The notes: generated by a model from the sequence alone, not told the origin. A stretch of DNA of 7,905 nucleotides from Prevotellaceae bacterium (GCA_031278135.1 JAITKY010000138.1:1-7905), one strand, 5' to 3'. Numbered from the stretch's first letter, positions 1 to 6,152 are shown. Numbers and translations: made by a program.

Positions 1-7
1 TTTTTCC

Positions 8-49
8 TTTGAAAAGGTCCCCGGCAGTCGTAACCGGGGTCTTTTCAAA
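8..49 (-). terminator. GC-core hairpin downstream of ssb, probable terminator
   Basis: Positions 8-16 (TTTGAAAAG) pair with 41-49 (CTTTTCAAA), and 19-24 (CCCCGG) pair with 34-39 (CCGGGG). A small asymmetric internal loop (GT against T) separates the two helices, and the terminal loop is 25-33. The hairpin begins about 43 bases past the ssb stop. The run of T lies inside the stem rather than after it on both strands, so the structure could act in either direction, including for a + strand gene ending left of the window. The hairpin is seen directly; the terminator role is inferred. Confidence 0.65.
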
Positions 50-92
50 ATTCTGACAAAGTCGGTTTGAGTCAGTTTAGTTGATTAGGTCA

Positions 93-524
93 TCAGAAAG
101 GCAGGTCGTCAACCGTATCCTGAGCCGTAATATCCGTTACAATAATGTTCGGCTGTTTGACATCGTGTTGAACACTTTGCTGAGAATTATTATAATCCCT
201 GCGGCTCAACACCTTCAGGGTTTCAGCAACAACTTCTGTAGTATATCGTTTCTGACCGTCGCGGTCTTCCCATGATCTGTTTCTGAGTTTACCTTCGACT
301 AAAATTTGGCTGCCTTTTCGGACATATTTTTCGACCGATTCAGCCAATGCTCTCCAAAAAACGACATTGTGCCATTCCGACATTTCCCGCCATTCTCCAC
401 TGCGGTCTTTGATCCGTTCCGATGTTACCACAGGTAGGGTAATTACCGCCACTCCGCTGTCCAAGTGACGGATTTCCGGGTCTTTACCCGCGTTTCCAAT
501 TAAAATTACTTTGTTATAAGACAT
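93..524 (-). CDS. ssb: single-stranded DNA-binding protein SSB
   Basis: This 143-residue protein binds single-stranded DNA during replication, recombination and repair, and recruits partner enzymes through its C-terminal tip. The OB-fold spans about residues 1-108: an N-terminal strand with NKVILIGNAGKDPEIR (4-19), then the family signature EWHNVVFWRALAE (50-62) whose aromatics W51, F56 and W57 fit DNA stacking positions. A short polar Q/N-containing linker follows (about 109-135). The protein ends in DDLPF (139-143), the acidic-hydrophobic tip that docks onto partner proteins. Length is at the short end of the bacterial SSB range. The ATG at 522-524 opens directly into the conserved first strand; the leader is AT-rich with no Shine-Dalgarno, as is usual in Bacteroidota. 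It is a lone gene here, flanked by probable terminators at 8-49 and 613-654; rpsF and rpsR, its partners in many other phyla, are not in this window. Confidence 0.96.
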   Translation of the reverse strand: MSYNKVILIGNAGKDPEIRHLDSGVAVITLPVVTSERIKDRSGEWREMSEWHNVVFWRALAESVEKYVRKGSQILVEGKLRNRSWEDRDGQKRYTTEVVAETLKVLSRRDYNNSQQSVQHDVKQPNIIVTDITAQDTVDDLPF

Positions 525-612
525 ATCTTTTAATACTACATTAACTATACATACAATTTGTTAATTTTCGACATAAAGGTAAAACATTTTTTCGATCTGT
601 TAACATATTTTC

Positions 613-654
613 AAAAAAAAATGTTAAATTGCTGATATTTAACGGATTTTTTTT
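613..654 (-). terminator. AT-rich bidirectional terminator after the rhaD-fabD-barrel unit
   Basis: GTTAAAT (623-629) and ATTTAAC (637-643) form a perfect 7-bp stem with a 7-base loop. On the minus strand the stem is followed by a run of nine T (complement of A613-A621). On the plus strand a run of eight T (647-654) follows shortly after it. The A and T runs can also extend the stem. It lies about 80 bases beyond the barrel gene stop at 721, in the otherwise featureless AT-rich gap 525-720. The stem is weak but the U tracts are strong. The role is inferred. Confidence 0.55.
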
Positions 655-720
655 AGTCGGACAGTAATAAATCTGTTTCTAATCGTTGCGAAAACGCTAA
701 AAAAGGTCAAAAAATCGCAA

Positions 721-1395
721 CTATTTTGACAGTCGATAGAGTAGCGACACCGAAAACATTAATTGTGTGGAATTTATATATCTGTTTCCTCTATTTTCGG
801 GGGTAGATGGATTGCGTAAAAACGAAAAATTGTAATGATACCGACACTCTGCCTGAATCTCGAACCGATAGATTTCGATTCCCAAACCTCCGCCTCCGGT
901 AATGCCGTATTCGAACCGCCTGTCGTATTCGTCAAAGACATATTTCTGTGATTCTTCGCCTGTTACCTGAACGTTACGATCAAGAACATACCCGACAAAA
1001 ACTCCGCCCGTCACATACGGACGAAACATTCCAAACCTGATAAATCCCTGTGCCATAAGCGGTAGTTCAAATGATGCGATCCGGTATGTGGTTTCGGGAG
1101 TCATCGATATCGTGTCTATCATTTTGATATACCCTTTGTTGATATAATTCATTTCGACCTGTAAAGCAGCGTATTTTTTGTGTTCGTAGCGGTAAAGTAT
1201 TCCGGGACTGAAAGTTTTGAGCGCTCTTTTGTCGAAATCGGGCAATGAACTCACAGAGTTAAATCCCTGAGAGCCTTTAACGCCAACATAATGCTGTGCA
1301 TAAATGCCTGTTGAACTTAACATTATCAAACAAAACGGGCTAATTCCCCAAAAAAGGAGAATTAACCGTTTTATTTTATGTTTTGCTTTCTGCAT
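721..1395 (-). CDS. outer-membrane beta-barrel protein, PorT-like family
   Basis: This 224-residue protein is predicted to sit in the outer membrane; its substrate or partner is unknown. A basic N-terminus (K3-R10) and hydrophobic core (about 11-28) form a signal peptide with likely cleavage after IYA at 33. The rest has alternating polar/hydrophobic strands, glycine-rich turns (GITGGGGLGIEIY near 165-177) and a final strand ending LLYRLSK. The strand containing LPLMAQ (111-116) followed by a glycine-rich turn is typical of the Bacteroidota OMP_b-brl_2/PorT-like family. Whether it is the T9SS component PorT itself cannot be decided by eye; many paralogues exist. The chosen start is the ATG at 1393-1395, sharing its A with the fabD stop (TGATG), so translation is probably coupled to fabD. 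An in-frame TTG one codon upstream is less likely. It is the last gene of the rhaD-fabD unit. Confidence 0.82.
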   Translation of the reverse strand: MQKAKHKIKRLILLFWGISPFCLIMLSSTGIYAQHYVGVKGSQGFNSVSSLPDFDKRALKTFSPGILYRYEHKKYAALQVEMNYINKGYIKMIDTISMTPETTYRIASFELPLMAQGFIRFGMFRPYVTGGVFVGYVLDRNVQVTGEESQKYVFDEYDRRFEYGITGGGGLGIEIYRFEIQAECRYHYNFSFLRNPSTPENRGNRYINSTQLMFSVSLLYRLSK

Positions 1396-2276
1396 CAAAG
1401 GCTTTGTTTACTTTCTGCTTCCACAGAATTATTAATTTTCTTAATCAAACCCTGTAACACGTTTCCAGGTCCGAGTTCTGTGAACGAAACGGCTCCGCCG
1501 GCAATCATGTTTTGCACCGATTGTGTCCATCGTACCGGAGCAGTTAATTGTCTTACAAGATTTTGTTTGATGATTTCCGGTTCCGTATGAGGTTGTGCGT
1601 CGATGTTTTGGTATACCGGACAAACGGGCGAATTGAATACTGTCGTCTGTATCGCTTCTTCGAGTTCGACCCTTGCCGGCTCCATCAACGGTGAATGAAA
1701 TGCCCCGCCAACAGGAAGAACAAGAGTGCGTTTGGCTCCTGCTGCTTTAAGTTTTTCACATGCCTTCTCGACTGCAGCGACACTGCCGGAAATAACCAAC
1801 TGTCCCACACAGTTATAGTTGGCAGGAACAACAACGCCGTCGATTTCGGAACATATCCGCTCAACAGTCGAATCGTCGATCCCCAAAATCGCAGCCATAG
1901 TCGAAGGTTGTTGTTCACAAGCCTTTTGCATGGCTGTAGCACGAGTTGAGACTAATTTCAAACCGCTTTCGAAATCCATTGCGCCTGCCGCCACCAAAGC
2001 CGAAAATTCGCCAAGTGAGTGTCCTGCAACCATATCGGGCTTAAAGTCAGGATATATCTTTGCGAGAATTACCGAGTGGAGAAAAACCGCCGGTTGTGTA
2101 ACTTTCGTTTGTTTAAGGTCTTCGGCTGTTCCATCGAACATGATATCGGTGATTCGGAAACCAAGAATATCGTTTGCTTGTTCGAATAAATTTTTTGCTG
2201 TCGTCTCTGTTTCATACAGATTTTTTCCCATACCCGGAAACTGTGCTCCCTGTCCCGGAAATACAAATGCTTTCAT
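1395..2276 (-). CDS. fabD: malonyl-CoA:ACP S-malonyltransferase
   Basis: FabD moves malonyl from CoA to acyl carrier protein, supplying the extender unit for type II fatty-acid synthesis in the cytoplasm. At 293 residues it is close to the usual length (about 310). Motifs in order: the N-terminal FPGQGAQ (6-12) with the oxyanion-side glutamine, the nucleophile elbow GHSLGE (85-90) with S87, the malonyl carboxylate-binding arginine R112, the catalytic histidine in GAFHSPLM (191-198, H194), and GPGNVLQGLIKK near the C-terminus. The ATG at 2274-2276 begins exactly at the conserved MKAFVFPGQG; an in-frame TTG at 2313-2315 would overlap rhaD and add a non-conserved 13-residue tail, so I reject it. 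The gene follows the rhaD stop by 16 bp and its own TGA overlaps the next gene's ATG. No other fatty-acid genes (fabF, fabH, acpP) are adjacent, which is not the common fab-cluster arrangement. Confidence 0.97.
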   Translation of the reverse strand: MKAFVFPGQGAQFPGMGKNLYETETTAKNLFEQANDILGFRITDIMFDGTAEDLKQTKVTQPAVFLHSVILAKIYPDFKPDMVAGHSLGEFSALVAAGAMDFESGLKLVSTRATAMQKACEQQPSTMAAILGIDDSTVERICSEIDGVVVPANYNCVGQLVISGSVAAVEKACEKLKAAGAKRTLVLPVGGAFHSPLMEPARVELEEAIQTTVFNSPVCPVYQNIDAQPHTEPEIIKQNLVRQLTAPVRWTQSVQNMIAGGAVSFTELGPGNVLQGLIKKINNSVEAESKQSL

Positions 2277-2292
2277 TTTCAATCTATAACAA

Positions 2293-3102
2293 TTATTTTG
2301 GTAAATTAAACGCAATTTTAAGTTCTTCCATCTGTTCCAGCGACATTCCGTCCGGCTCGAAACCCATTTGTTTGGCTGTCAGATATATTTGCGCCGATTT
2401 CGAAAGTGTATCTACCATATCGAAGGCTTCGAAAATGTTGTCGCTGACAGCGCATATTCCATGTTTTTCCCACATAACTACGTCATATTCGTCAAGTTCC
2501 TTAATTGTCGCATCCGCCAAATCGAAAGAACTCGGCAAAGCATAAGGAATGATTCCCAACCCTTTAGGACAAAAAGCCCTCGTTTCGGGAATCATGCTCC
2601 ACAGAAGATAGGTGAGTTTGTCTTTTTCGAGAAATTCGGGAATATGTGTCATCGCAATCAGGTCGATAGGATGAGTGTGCAACGCTGCTTTGTACGTCGA
2701 ACCTTTGCCTATCAGATAGTTGTGCATCAACAGGTGAGAAGCAAGTTCCGATGTGGGTTTTACCGGATTGTCGGCAATGATTACATAATTGCTGCAATCG
2801 TCCAAAATACGGATTACCGAGCCGTTTTCCATCGGTTTACGCGCCAAATCACGCATTCGCCTGTTCGTTCCCTTGCAAAAAAAGTAACAGCCTTTCAGAT
2901 TCGGAAGCGTCCTGCCTATCGGCGTTATATCGCTTATAGCCTGCATGTTCCTTATTTCATCATCTACCAAATCAGTTATATTGACAGTGATGTTTCCTCC
3001 ATTACGTTCTGCCCATCCCTTTTGCCATAAATATCCGGCAACTTCCGCAACATCAGCAACTTGTCCGGCAAGTGAAGGGCGATTATCCAATATCGATTTC
3101 AT
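2293..3102 (-). CDS. rhaD: rhamnulose-1-phosphate aldolase (class II aldolase)
   Basis: RhaD cleaves L-rhamnulose 1-phosphate to dihydroxyacetone phosphate and L-lactaldehyde, the last committed step of L-rhamnose breakdown. It is a Zn-dependent cytoplasmic enzyme. The protein has 269 residues against 274 in E. coli. Visible features are WAERNGGNIT (30-39), the glycine-rich phosphate-binding segment; E119, matching the catalytic Glu117 of E. coli; and zinc ligands H142 and H144 in LHTHP (141-145) and H214 in EKHG (212-215), matching His141, His143 and His212. Spacing of all four residues agrees with RhaD rather than with the shorter fuculose or ribulose phosphate aldolases. It is the first gene of a unit with fabD 16 bp downstream. 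No rhaA/rhaI isomerase, rhamnulokinase, transporter or AraC regulator is in the window, so the rest of the pathway must be elsewhere, or the enzyme acts on a related substrate. Start ATG 3100-3102; no Shine-Dalgarno. Confidence 0.93.
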   Translation of the reverse strand: MKSILDNRPSLAGQVADVAEVAGYLWQKGWAERNGGNITVNITDLVDDEIRNMQAISDITPIGRTLPNLKGCYFFCKGTNRRMRDLARKPMENGSVIRILDDCSNYVIIADNPVKPTSELASHLLMHNYLIGKGSTYKAALHTHPIDLIAMTHIPEFLEKDKLTYLLWSMIPETRAFCPKGLGIIPYALPSSFDLADATIKELDEYDVVMWEKHGICAVSDNIFEAFDMVDTLSKSAQIYLTAKQMGFEPDGMSLEQMEELKIAFNLPK

Positions 3103-3140
3103 ATTTCAAATACTTATATATCTACTAAAATTTTACGGCG

Positions 3141-3172
3141 CAAAATTACATTTTTTTTTGAAAATCGATAAA
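3141..3172 (-). promoter_or_regulatory. Bacteroidota-type promoter for rhaD-fabD-barrel
   Basis: On the minus strand TAATTTTG (complement of 3141-3148) fully matches the Bacteroidota -7 consensus TAnnTTTG. TTTA (complement of 3169-3172) lies 20 bp upstream as a near match to the -33 TTTG. Transcription would start around 3134, giving a leader of about 30 bases before the rhaD ATG. An AT dyad, AATTTT (3129-3134) and AAAATT (3142-3147), spans the -7 box and the start site. The role is inferred from consensus and placement. Confidence 0.5.
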
Positions 3173-3182
3173 AAAGATCGAT
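3164..3182 (-). terminator. weak hairpin after murB, possible terminator
   Basis: Two ATCGAT hexamers (3164-3169 and 3177-3182) can pair around a 7-base loop about 50 bases past the murB stop. On the minus strand only a short T run ending in TTTTC follows. It overlaps the proposed -33 element of the rhaD promoter. It is the only candidate in the 130-bp gap 3103-3232. A 6-bp self-complementary stem may also be chance or a protein-binding site, so this is tentative. Confidence 0.22.
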
Positions 3183-3232
3183 ACGCTCACAATGATGGAC
3201 GCTCCGGAAACACGATTAAGCGTAAACAATTT

Positions 3233-4273
3233 TCAATTCACAATAACGACTTCCGGTTCGATTTTCACGCCGAATTTGTCGAAGACTTTGTCTTGCGCCA
3301 TTTGAGCGAAAGACATCAGTTCCTGAGCCGTTCCGCCGCCGTAGTTCACCAGTATTAGCGCCTGTTTGTGATGCACGCCGATATTGTTTTGACGGTATCC
3401 TTTTAGGGCGCAATTTTCTATCATCCAACCGGCGGACAGTTTTACTTTGTTGCGGGAAGCGTCCGTAGAATCGGCAGGATAAACCGGTATCGACGGAAAC
3501 TGTTCCAGCAATCGTTCGGCTGTTGTACGTTCGACGACAGGGTTTTTGAAAAACGACCCGGCGTTGCCGAGTTCTTTGGGGTCGGGCAATTTCGTTGCGC
3601 GGATGTCGAGAATGGTTTGCCGGATATTGCGAAGATCGATTTTGTCGTATTTAGCGAGTTCGTCTTTCAGATTTCCGTAATCGAGTTTGTACTCATGTTT
3701 TTTCGACAGTTTGAATGTTACGCAGGTGATGACCGTTTTTTGTTTCAGACTGTTTTTGAAAATGCTGTCTCTGTAAGCAAATTCGCATTTGGAGTTTTTC
3801 AGCAGGAATGTTTTGATGTCGTCGATAAATATTCCGTTCACGGTGAAAATTGTATCTTTCACTTCCATTCCGTAAGCGCCGATATTCTGCACCGGTGCAG
3901 CGCCGACGGTTCCGGGTATTCCGGAAAGATTTTCGATGCCGCATACTCCTTTATAATTAAGGAACGAGGTATAACGGACAAATTTGTCCCACTCAAAGCC
4001 TGCGCCGACATCTATAAAAATATCGTTATCGTTTTCGGAAATAATATTTATCCCGTTCATTTTCGGACACAGCACAAGTCCGTCGAAATCTTTGGCAAAG
4101 ACGACATTATTTCCACCGCCAAGTACGAACACGGGAATATCATGTTTTTTGGCGTAGGCGAGCAGAGCCATAATTTTTTCGTCCGAATCGGGAGCGGCAA
4201 AATAACGGGCTTTTGCCTCGAACCCAAATGAATTGAACGCTTTAAGCGATTTATTTTCTTCAATGTTTTGCAT
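3233..4273 (-). CDS. murB: UDP-N-acetylenolpyruvoylglucosamine reductase
   Basis: MurB uses FAD and NADPH to reduce UDP-GlcNAc-enolpyruvate to UDP-N-acetylmuramate, the second committed step of peptidoglycan precursor synthesis in the cytoplasm. Its 346 residues match the type I (E. coli-like, 342 aa) form. The FAD-binding part carries VLGGGNNVVFAKDF (50-63) and GIENLSGIPGTVGAAPVQNIGAYG (112-135, in sections). Catalytic residues are visible by alignment of motifs: R168 in YRDSIFK (E. coli R159), the proton-donor S240 in GNAGSFFKNP (E. coli S229), and E341 in IEPEV near the C-terminus (E. coli E325). LSAGWMIE (279-286) and the histidine-containing region after it are also family-typical. The ATG at 4271-4273 gives a normal N-terminus. 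It lies 38 bp downstream of the response regulator gene on the same strand and may be co-transcribed with it or use its own promoter near 4289-4296. Confidence 0.97.
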   Translation of the reverse strand: MQNIEENKSLKAFNSFGFEAKARYFAAPDSDEKIMALLAYAKKHDIPVFVLGGGNNVVFAKDFDGLVLCPKMNGINIISENDNDIFIDVGAGFEWDKFVRYTSFLNYKGVCGIENLSGIPGTVGAAPVQNIGAYGMEVKDTIFTVNGIFIDDIKTFLLKNSKCEFAYRDSIFKNSLKQKTVITCVTFKLSKKHEYKLDYGNLKDELAKYDKIDLRNIRQTILDIRATKLPDPKELGNAGSFFKNPVVERTTAERLLEQFPSIPVYPADSTDASRNKVKLSAGWMIENCALKGYRQNNIGVHHKQALILVNYGGGTAQELMSFAQMAQDKVFDKFGVKIEPEVVIVN

Positions 4274-4288
4274 AATCTTTTTAATTTA

Positions 4289-4296
4289 CAAACTTA
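4289..4296 (-). promoter_or_regulatory. possible -7 element for murB
   Basis: The minus-strand octamer TAAGTTTG (complement of 4289-4296) fully fits TAnnTTTG and lies about 15 bases before the murB ATG. The best -33 candidate is TTTA (complement of 4313-4316) at a 16-bp spacing, which is short. It falls in the 38-bp gap after the regulator's stop codon. murB could therefore have its own promoter as well as read-through from the regulator. Low certainty because such octamers are common in AT-rich DNA. Confidence 0.3.
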
Positions 4297-4311
4297 ATCG
4301 ATTTTGGTCGA

Positions 4312-4950
4312 TTAAATATAATACTCTGATGAATCAACAAGTCCGGCGCGCAGGGCGTATTTTACAGCGTCGTGCACGTTGTTGATTTCGAGTTTACGGA
4401 AAATATTTTTCCGGTGTGTATTGATAGTGTGGAAACTAAGGTTGTGTTCGTATGCGATTTCCTTAGTTGTTTTACCCAGCGCTATTTCGTGTAACACCAT
4501 ACGTTCGCTTGCTGTCAGTTTGTCGGACATCTGATTTGGAATGTCTTCGCGAAGTACTTGTGAGGCAAGGTCACACAGATAGATTCTGCCGTTTGCCATA
4601 CGTTGCAGAGCATTGGAAATATCGTTTACCGAATCGGTTTTCATCACTACGCCGAACATATTTCCCGACATCAGAACCTGACGAAGGAAATATTTTGTCA
4701 GTTCGTCGGAAAACAGTAACCAGATCGAATCGGGGTACTTTTGTTTGGCGTTCATCATCTGAAAATCCGAAAAATCGAACAGTGTATAATCCAAAATAAC
4801 CGCCGCATTGGGGTATATTGACAGCTGTTCCATCAGTTTTTTTCGGTTCGAAACCCGTATAATTTCGTTGGCAATAGCCAATTTGCCAAGAAGAGAAATA
4901 ATCCCTTCGCTGGTAATGTCTTGATTGTCTGCTAATATAAATTCACGCAT
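4312..4950 (-). CDS. NarL/LuxR-type DNA-binding response regulator
   Basis: This 212-residue cytoplasmic transcription factor has an N-terminal receiver (about 1-120) and a C-terminal LuxR/GerE helix-turn-helix (about 144-206). In the receiver, the phospho-acceptor is D54 (VILDY), the Ser/Thr switch position is S81 (LLFSD) and the conserved lysine is K104 (VMKTD). The acidic pair before the first helix reads ADNQ (7-10), so D8 is kept while the second acid is Asn (N9), which may weaken Mg2+ binding or phosphorylation. The HTH shows the hallmark LTASERMVLHEIALGKTTKEIA (145-166, in sections), then the recognition helix SFHTINTHRKNIFRKL (172-187). No histidine kinase gene is nearby. It is divergent from cysK with overlapping promoter regions, so it may control cysK and itself; that is inference. 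Start ATG 4948-4950 with a very short leader. A specific gene name is not justified. Confidence 0.92.
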   Translation of the reverse strand: MREFILADNQDITSEGIISLLGKLAIANEIIRVSNRKKLMEQLSIYPNAAVILDYTLFDFSDFQMMNAKQKYPDSIWLLFSDELTKYFLRQVLMSGNMFGVVMKTDSVNDISNALQRMANGRIYLCDLASQVLREDIPNQMSDKLTASERMVLHEIALGKTTKEIAYEHNLSFHTINTHRKNIFRKLEINNVHDAVKYALRAGLVDSSEYYI

Positions 4951-4971
4951 ATGTCCACAATTTTAAAAATG

Positions 4972-5002
4972 CAAAAATACCACAAATATGCTATTTCACA
5001 AT
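4972..5002 (-). promoter_or_regulatory. promoter of the response regulator gene
   Basis: On the minus strand TATTTTTG (complement of 4972-4979) fully matches TAnnTTTG and is followed by CA. ATTG (complement of 4999-5002) sits 19 bp upstream as a near match to the -33 TTTG. The predicted start near 4965 leaves a leader of only about 15 bases before the ATG at 4950. It lies back to back with the cysK promoter, the two -33 elements being one base apart. Confidence 0.5.
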
Positions 5003-5024
5003 AAAAAAATGTACAGTACTTTTG
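4994..5024 (+). promoter_or_regulatory. cysK: promoter of cysK
   Basis: TACTTTTG (5017-5024) fully matches the Bacteroidota -7 consensus TAnnTTTG and continues with CA. TTTC (4994-4997) is a near match to the -33 TTTG at a 19-bp spacing. Transcription would begin near 5031, giving a leader of about 28 bases of AT-rich sequence without a Shine-Dalgarno. Its -33 element abuts that of the divergent regulator gene. Confidence 0.6.
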
Positions 5025-5058
5025 CACAATTAAATGTTCTATTAAAATAGTAATAATT

Positions 5059-6006
5059 ATGGCAAAAATTTTTCAACATTTGACCGATTTAATCGGAAAC
5101 ACTCCATTGTTAGAACTTTCCTCTTACGGAAATTCTAAGTCGATTGATGCTCGTTTGATTGCGAAACTCGAGTATTTTAACCCCGCGGGCAGCGTGAAAG
5201 ACCGTATTGCTCTGGCGATGATCGAAGATGCCGAAAAAAGCGGAATCCTGCAACCCGGCGCAACTATCATCGAGCCTACCAGCGGAAACACAGGTATTGG
5301 ACTGGCATTCGTTTCGGCAGCAAAAGGATACAAACTGATCCTTACAATGCCCGAAACGATGAGCCTCGAACGGCGTAACCTGCTCAAAGCATTGGGCGCA
5401 AATCTGGTGCTTACGCCCGGCAGCGAAGGTATGAAGGGGGCTATTGCAAAAGCCGGAACGTTGCGCGATGAAACTCCGGGAGCCGTCATCCTTCAACAGT
5501 TCGACAACCCGTCGAATCCGGCAATTCATTACAGCACAACTGCCGAAGAAATCTGGAACGATACCGACGGAAATGTCGATATCTTCGTGTCGGGAGTAGG
5601 GACAGGAGGAACGGTCAGCGGTGCAGGACAACGTTTGAAAGAACTGAATCCGAAAATCGAAGTTATCGCTGTCGAACCGGCTGATTCGCCGGTACTGTCA
5701 ACGGGTAAAGCCGGAAAACACAAAATCCAGGGCATCGGCGCAGGATTCGTTCCCAAAAACTACAACAGCGATGTAGTGAACCGTATCATCACCGTGTCGG
5801 ACGACGATGCTATCCGTACCAGCCGCGAACTCGCCAAAACCGAAGGGCTGCTCGTCGGAATATCGTCGGGAGCAGCGGCGTATGCCGCAACAACTCTGGC
5901 ATTATTGCCCGAAAATAAAGGCAAAACTATCGTCGCAGTATTGCCCGACACAGGAGAACGTTATCTCTCTACTATACTGTACGCATTCGAAGAATATCCG
6001 TTATAG
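5059..6006 (+). CDS. cysK: cysteine synthase A (O-acetylserine sulfhydrylase)
   Basis: CysK makes L-cysteine and acetate from O-acetyl-L-serine and sulfide, using pyridoxal phosphate (PLP), in the cytoplasm. The 315 residues are a full-length fold-type II enzyme. K47 in NPAGSVKDR (41-49) is the PLP Schiff-base lysine. TSGNTG (74-79) is the substrate-carboxylate loop, GTGGT (181-185) holds the PLP phosphate, and S270 in GISSGA (267-272) contacts the pyridine nitrogen. [10 protein letters not shown] (296-305) is the CysK-type C-terminal signature. The overall length and signature favour CysK over CysM or cystathionine beta-synthase; there are no CBS domains. The ATG at 5059 opens at the conserved N-terminal helix before IGNTPL (12-17). 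It is a single-gene unit with a good promoter (4994-5024) and a downstream terminator (6033-6060), divergent from a LuxR-type regulator. No cysE or sulfate-assimilation gene is adjacent. Confidence 0.97.
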   Translation: MAKIFQHLTDLIGNTPLLELSSYGNSKSIDARLIAKLEYFNPAGSVKDRIALAMIEDAEKSGILQPGATIIEPTSGNTGIGLAFVSAAKGYKLILTMPETMSLERRNLLKALGANLVLTPGSEGMKGAIAKAGTLRDETPGAVILQQFDNPSNPAIHYSTTAEEIWNDTDGNVDIFVSGVGTGGTVSGAGQRLKELNPKIEVIAVEPADSPVLSTGKAGKHKIQGIGAGFVPKNYNSDVVNRIITVSDDDAIRTSRELAKTEGLLVGISSGAAAYAATTLALLPENKGKTIVAVLPDTGERYLSTILYAFEEYPL

Positions 6007-6032
6007 TATTTTTATCAGCAAGTTTGTTTATT

Positions 6033-6060
6033 GCGCCCCGACTTTATCAAGCCGGGGCGC
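6033..6060 (+). terminator. GC-rich terminator hairpin after cysK
   Basis: GCGCCCCG (6033-6040) pairs perfectly with CGGGGCGC (6053-6060). The 12-base interior can add CTT/AAG pairing (6042-6044 with 6049-6051). The hairpin starts about 26 bases after the cysK stop and is followed by TTTGCATGTTTG, a short, interrupted T tract. The stem is strong and the U tract modest. Placement between convergent genes supports a termination role. Confidence 0.7.
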
Positions 6061-6093
6061 TTTGCATGTTTGCGACTTGGTTGTTTTCTCCCG

Positions 6094-6152
6094 AGCCATA
6101 ACGCACAGAGAGGCACAGAGAAAAAACTCTGTACCTCTCATTTATACGGGCT
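6094..6152. repeat. CACAGAG-type palindromic repeat between convergent genes
   Basis: The core is a 13-bp inverted repeat, 6108-6120 against 6127-6139, with one mismatch (C6114/A6133) around a six-A loop. Within the left arm GCACAGAG occurs twice in tandem (6103-6110 and 6113-6120). Beyond the core the flanks are still loosely complementary, AGCC at 6094-6097 facing GGCT at 6149-6152, so the unit may be a larger imperfect palindrome of about 59 bases. It resembles the CTCTGTG/CACAGAG palindromes that I recall being dispersed in intergenic DNA of several bacterial groups, though I cannot search for copies here. It could also help terminate the minus-strand barrel gene ending at 6168. Confidence 0.6.

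Noticed and set aside
81..275. 64-codon + strand frame opposite the 3' end of ssb
   Set aside because: Entirely covered by the conserved ssb tail on the other strand; no supporting signal.
574..581. TACCTTTA on the minus strand as an ssb promoter
   Set aside because: It has one mismatch to TAnnTTTG and no acceptable -33 element at 17-23 bp, so I cannot place the ssb promoter with confidence.
685..721. Inverted repeat GTTGCGA/TCGCAAC at the barrel gene stop codon
   Set aside because: The stem is 7 bp around a 23-base A-rich loop with no T run after it. The hairpin at 613-654 is a better terminator, and this may be chance.
1396..1398. TTG as start of the first barrel gene
   Set aside because: The adjacent ATG at 1393-1395 is a standard start, overlaps the fabD stop in the common TGATG form, and gives an equally good signal peptide.
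2277..2315. Upstream in-frame extension of fabD starting at TTG
   Set aside because: It overlaps the rhaD end, adds a 13-residue non-conserved tail, and the ATG at 2274-2276 begins exactly at the conserved FabD N-terminus.
2368..3030. 220-codon open frame on the + strand opposite rhaD
   Set aside because: It lies wholly antisense to a well-conserved enzyme gene, its translation shows no recognisable family features, and it has no promoter or start context.
3617..4231. 204-codon open frame on the + strand opposite murB
   Set aside because: Antisense to a conserved gene, with a composition typical of a shadow frame.
5110..5631. 173-codon open frame on the - strand opposite cysK
   Set aside because: Antisense to cysK, rich in Cys, Arg and Ser as expected from a shadow frame, with no domain seen.
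6103..6120. CRISPR-like direct repeat of GCACAGAG
   Set aside because: There are only two copies of eight bases spaced two bases apart, with no spacer pattern and no cas genes. It is part of the palindrome.
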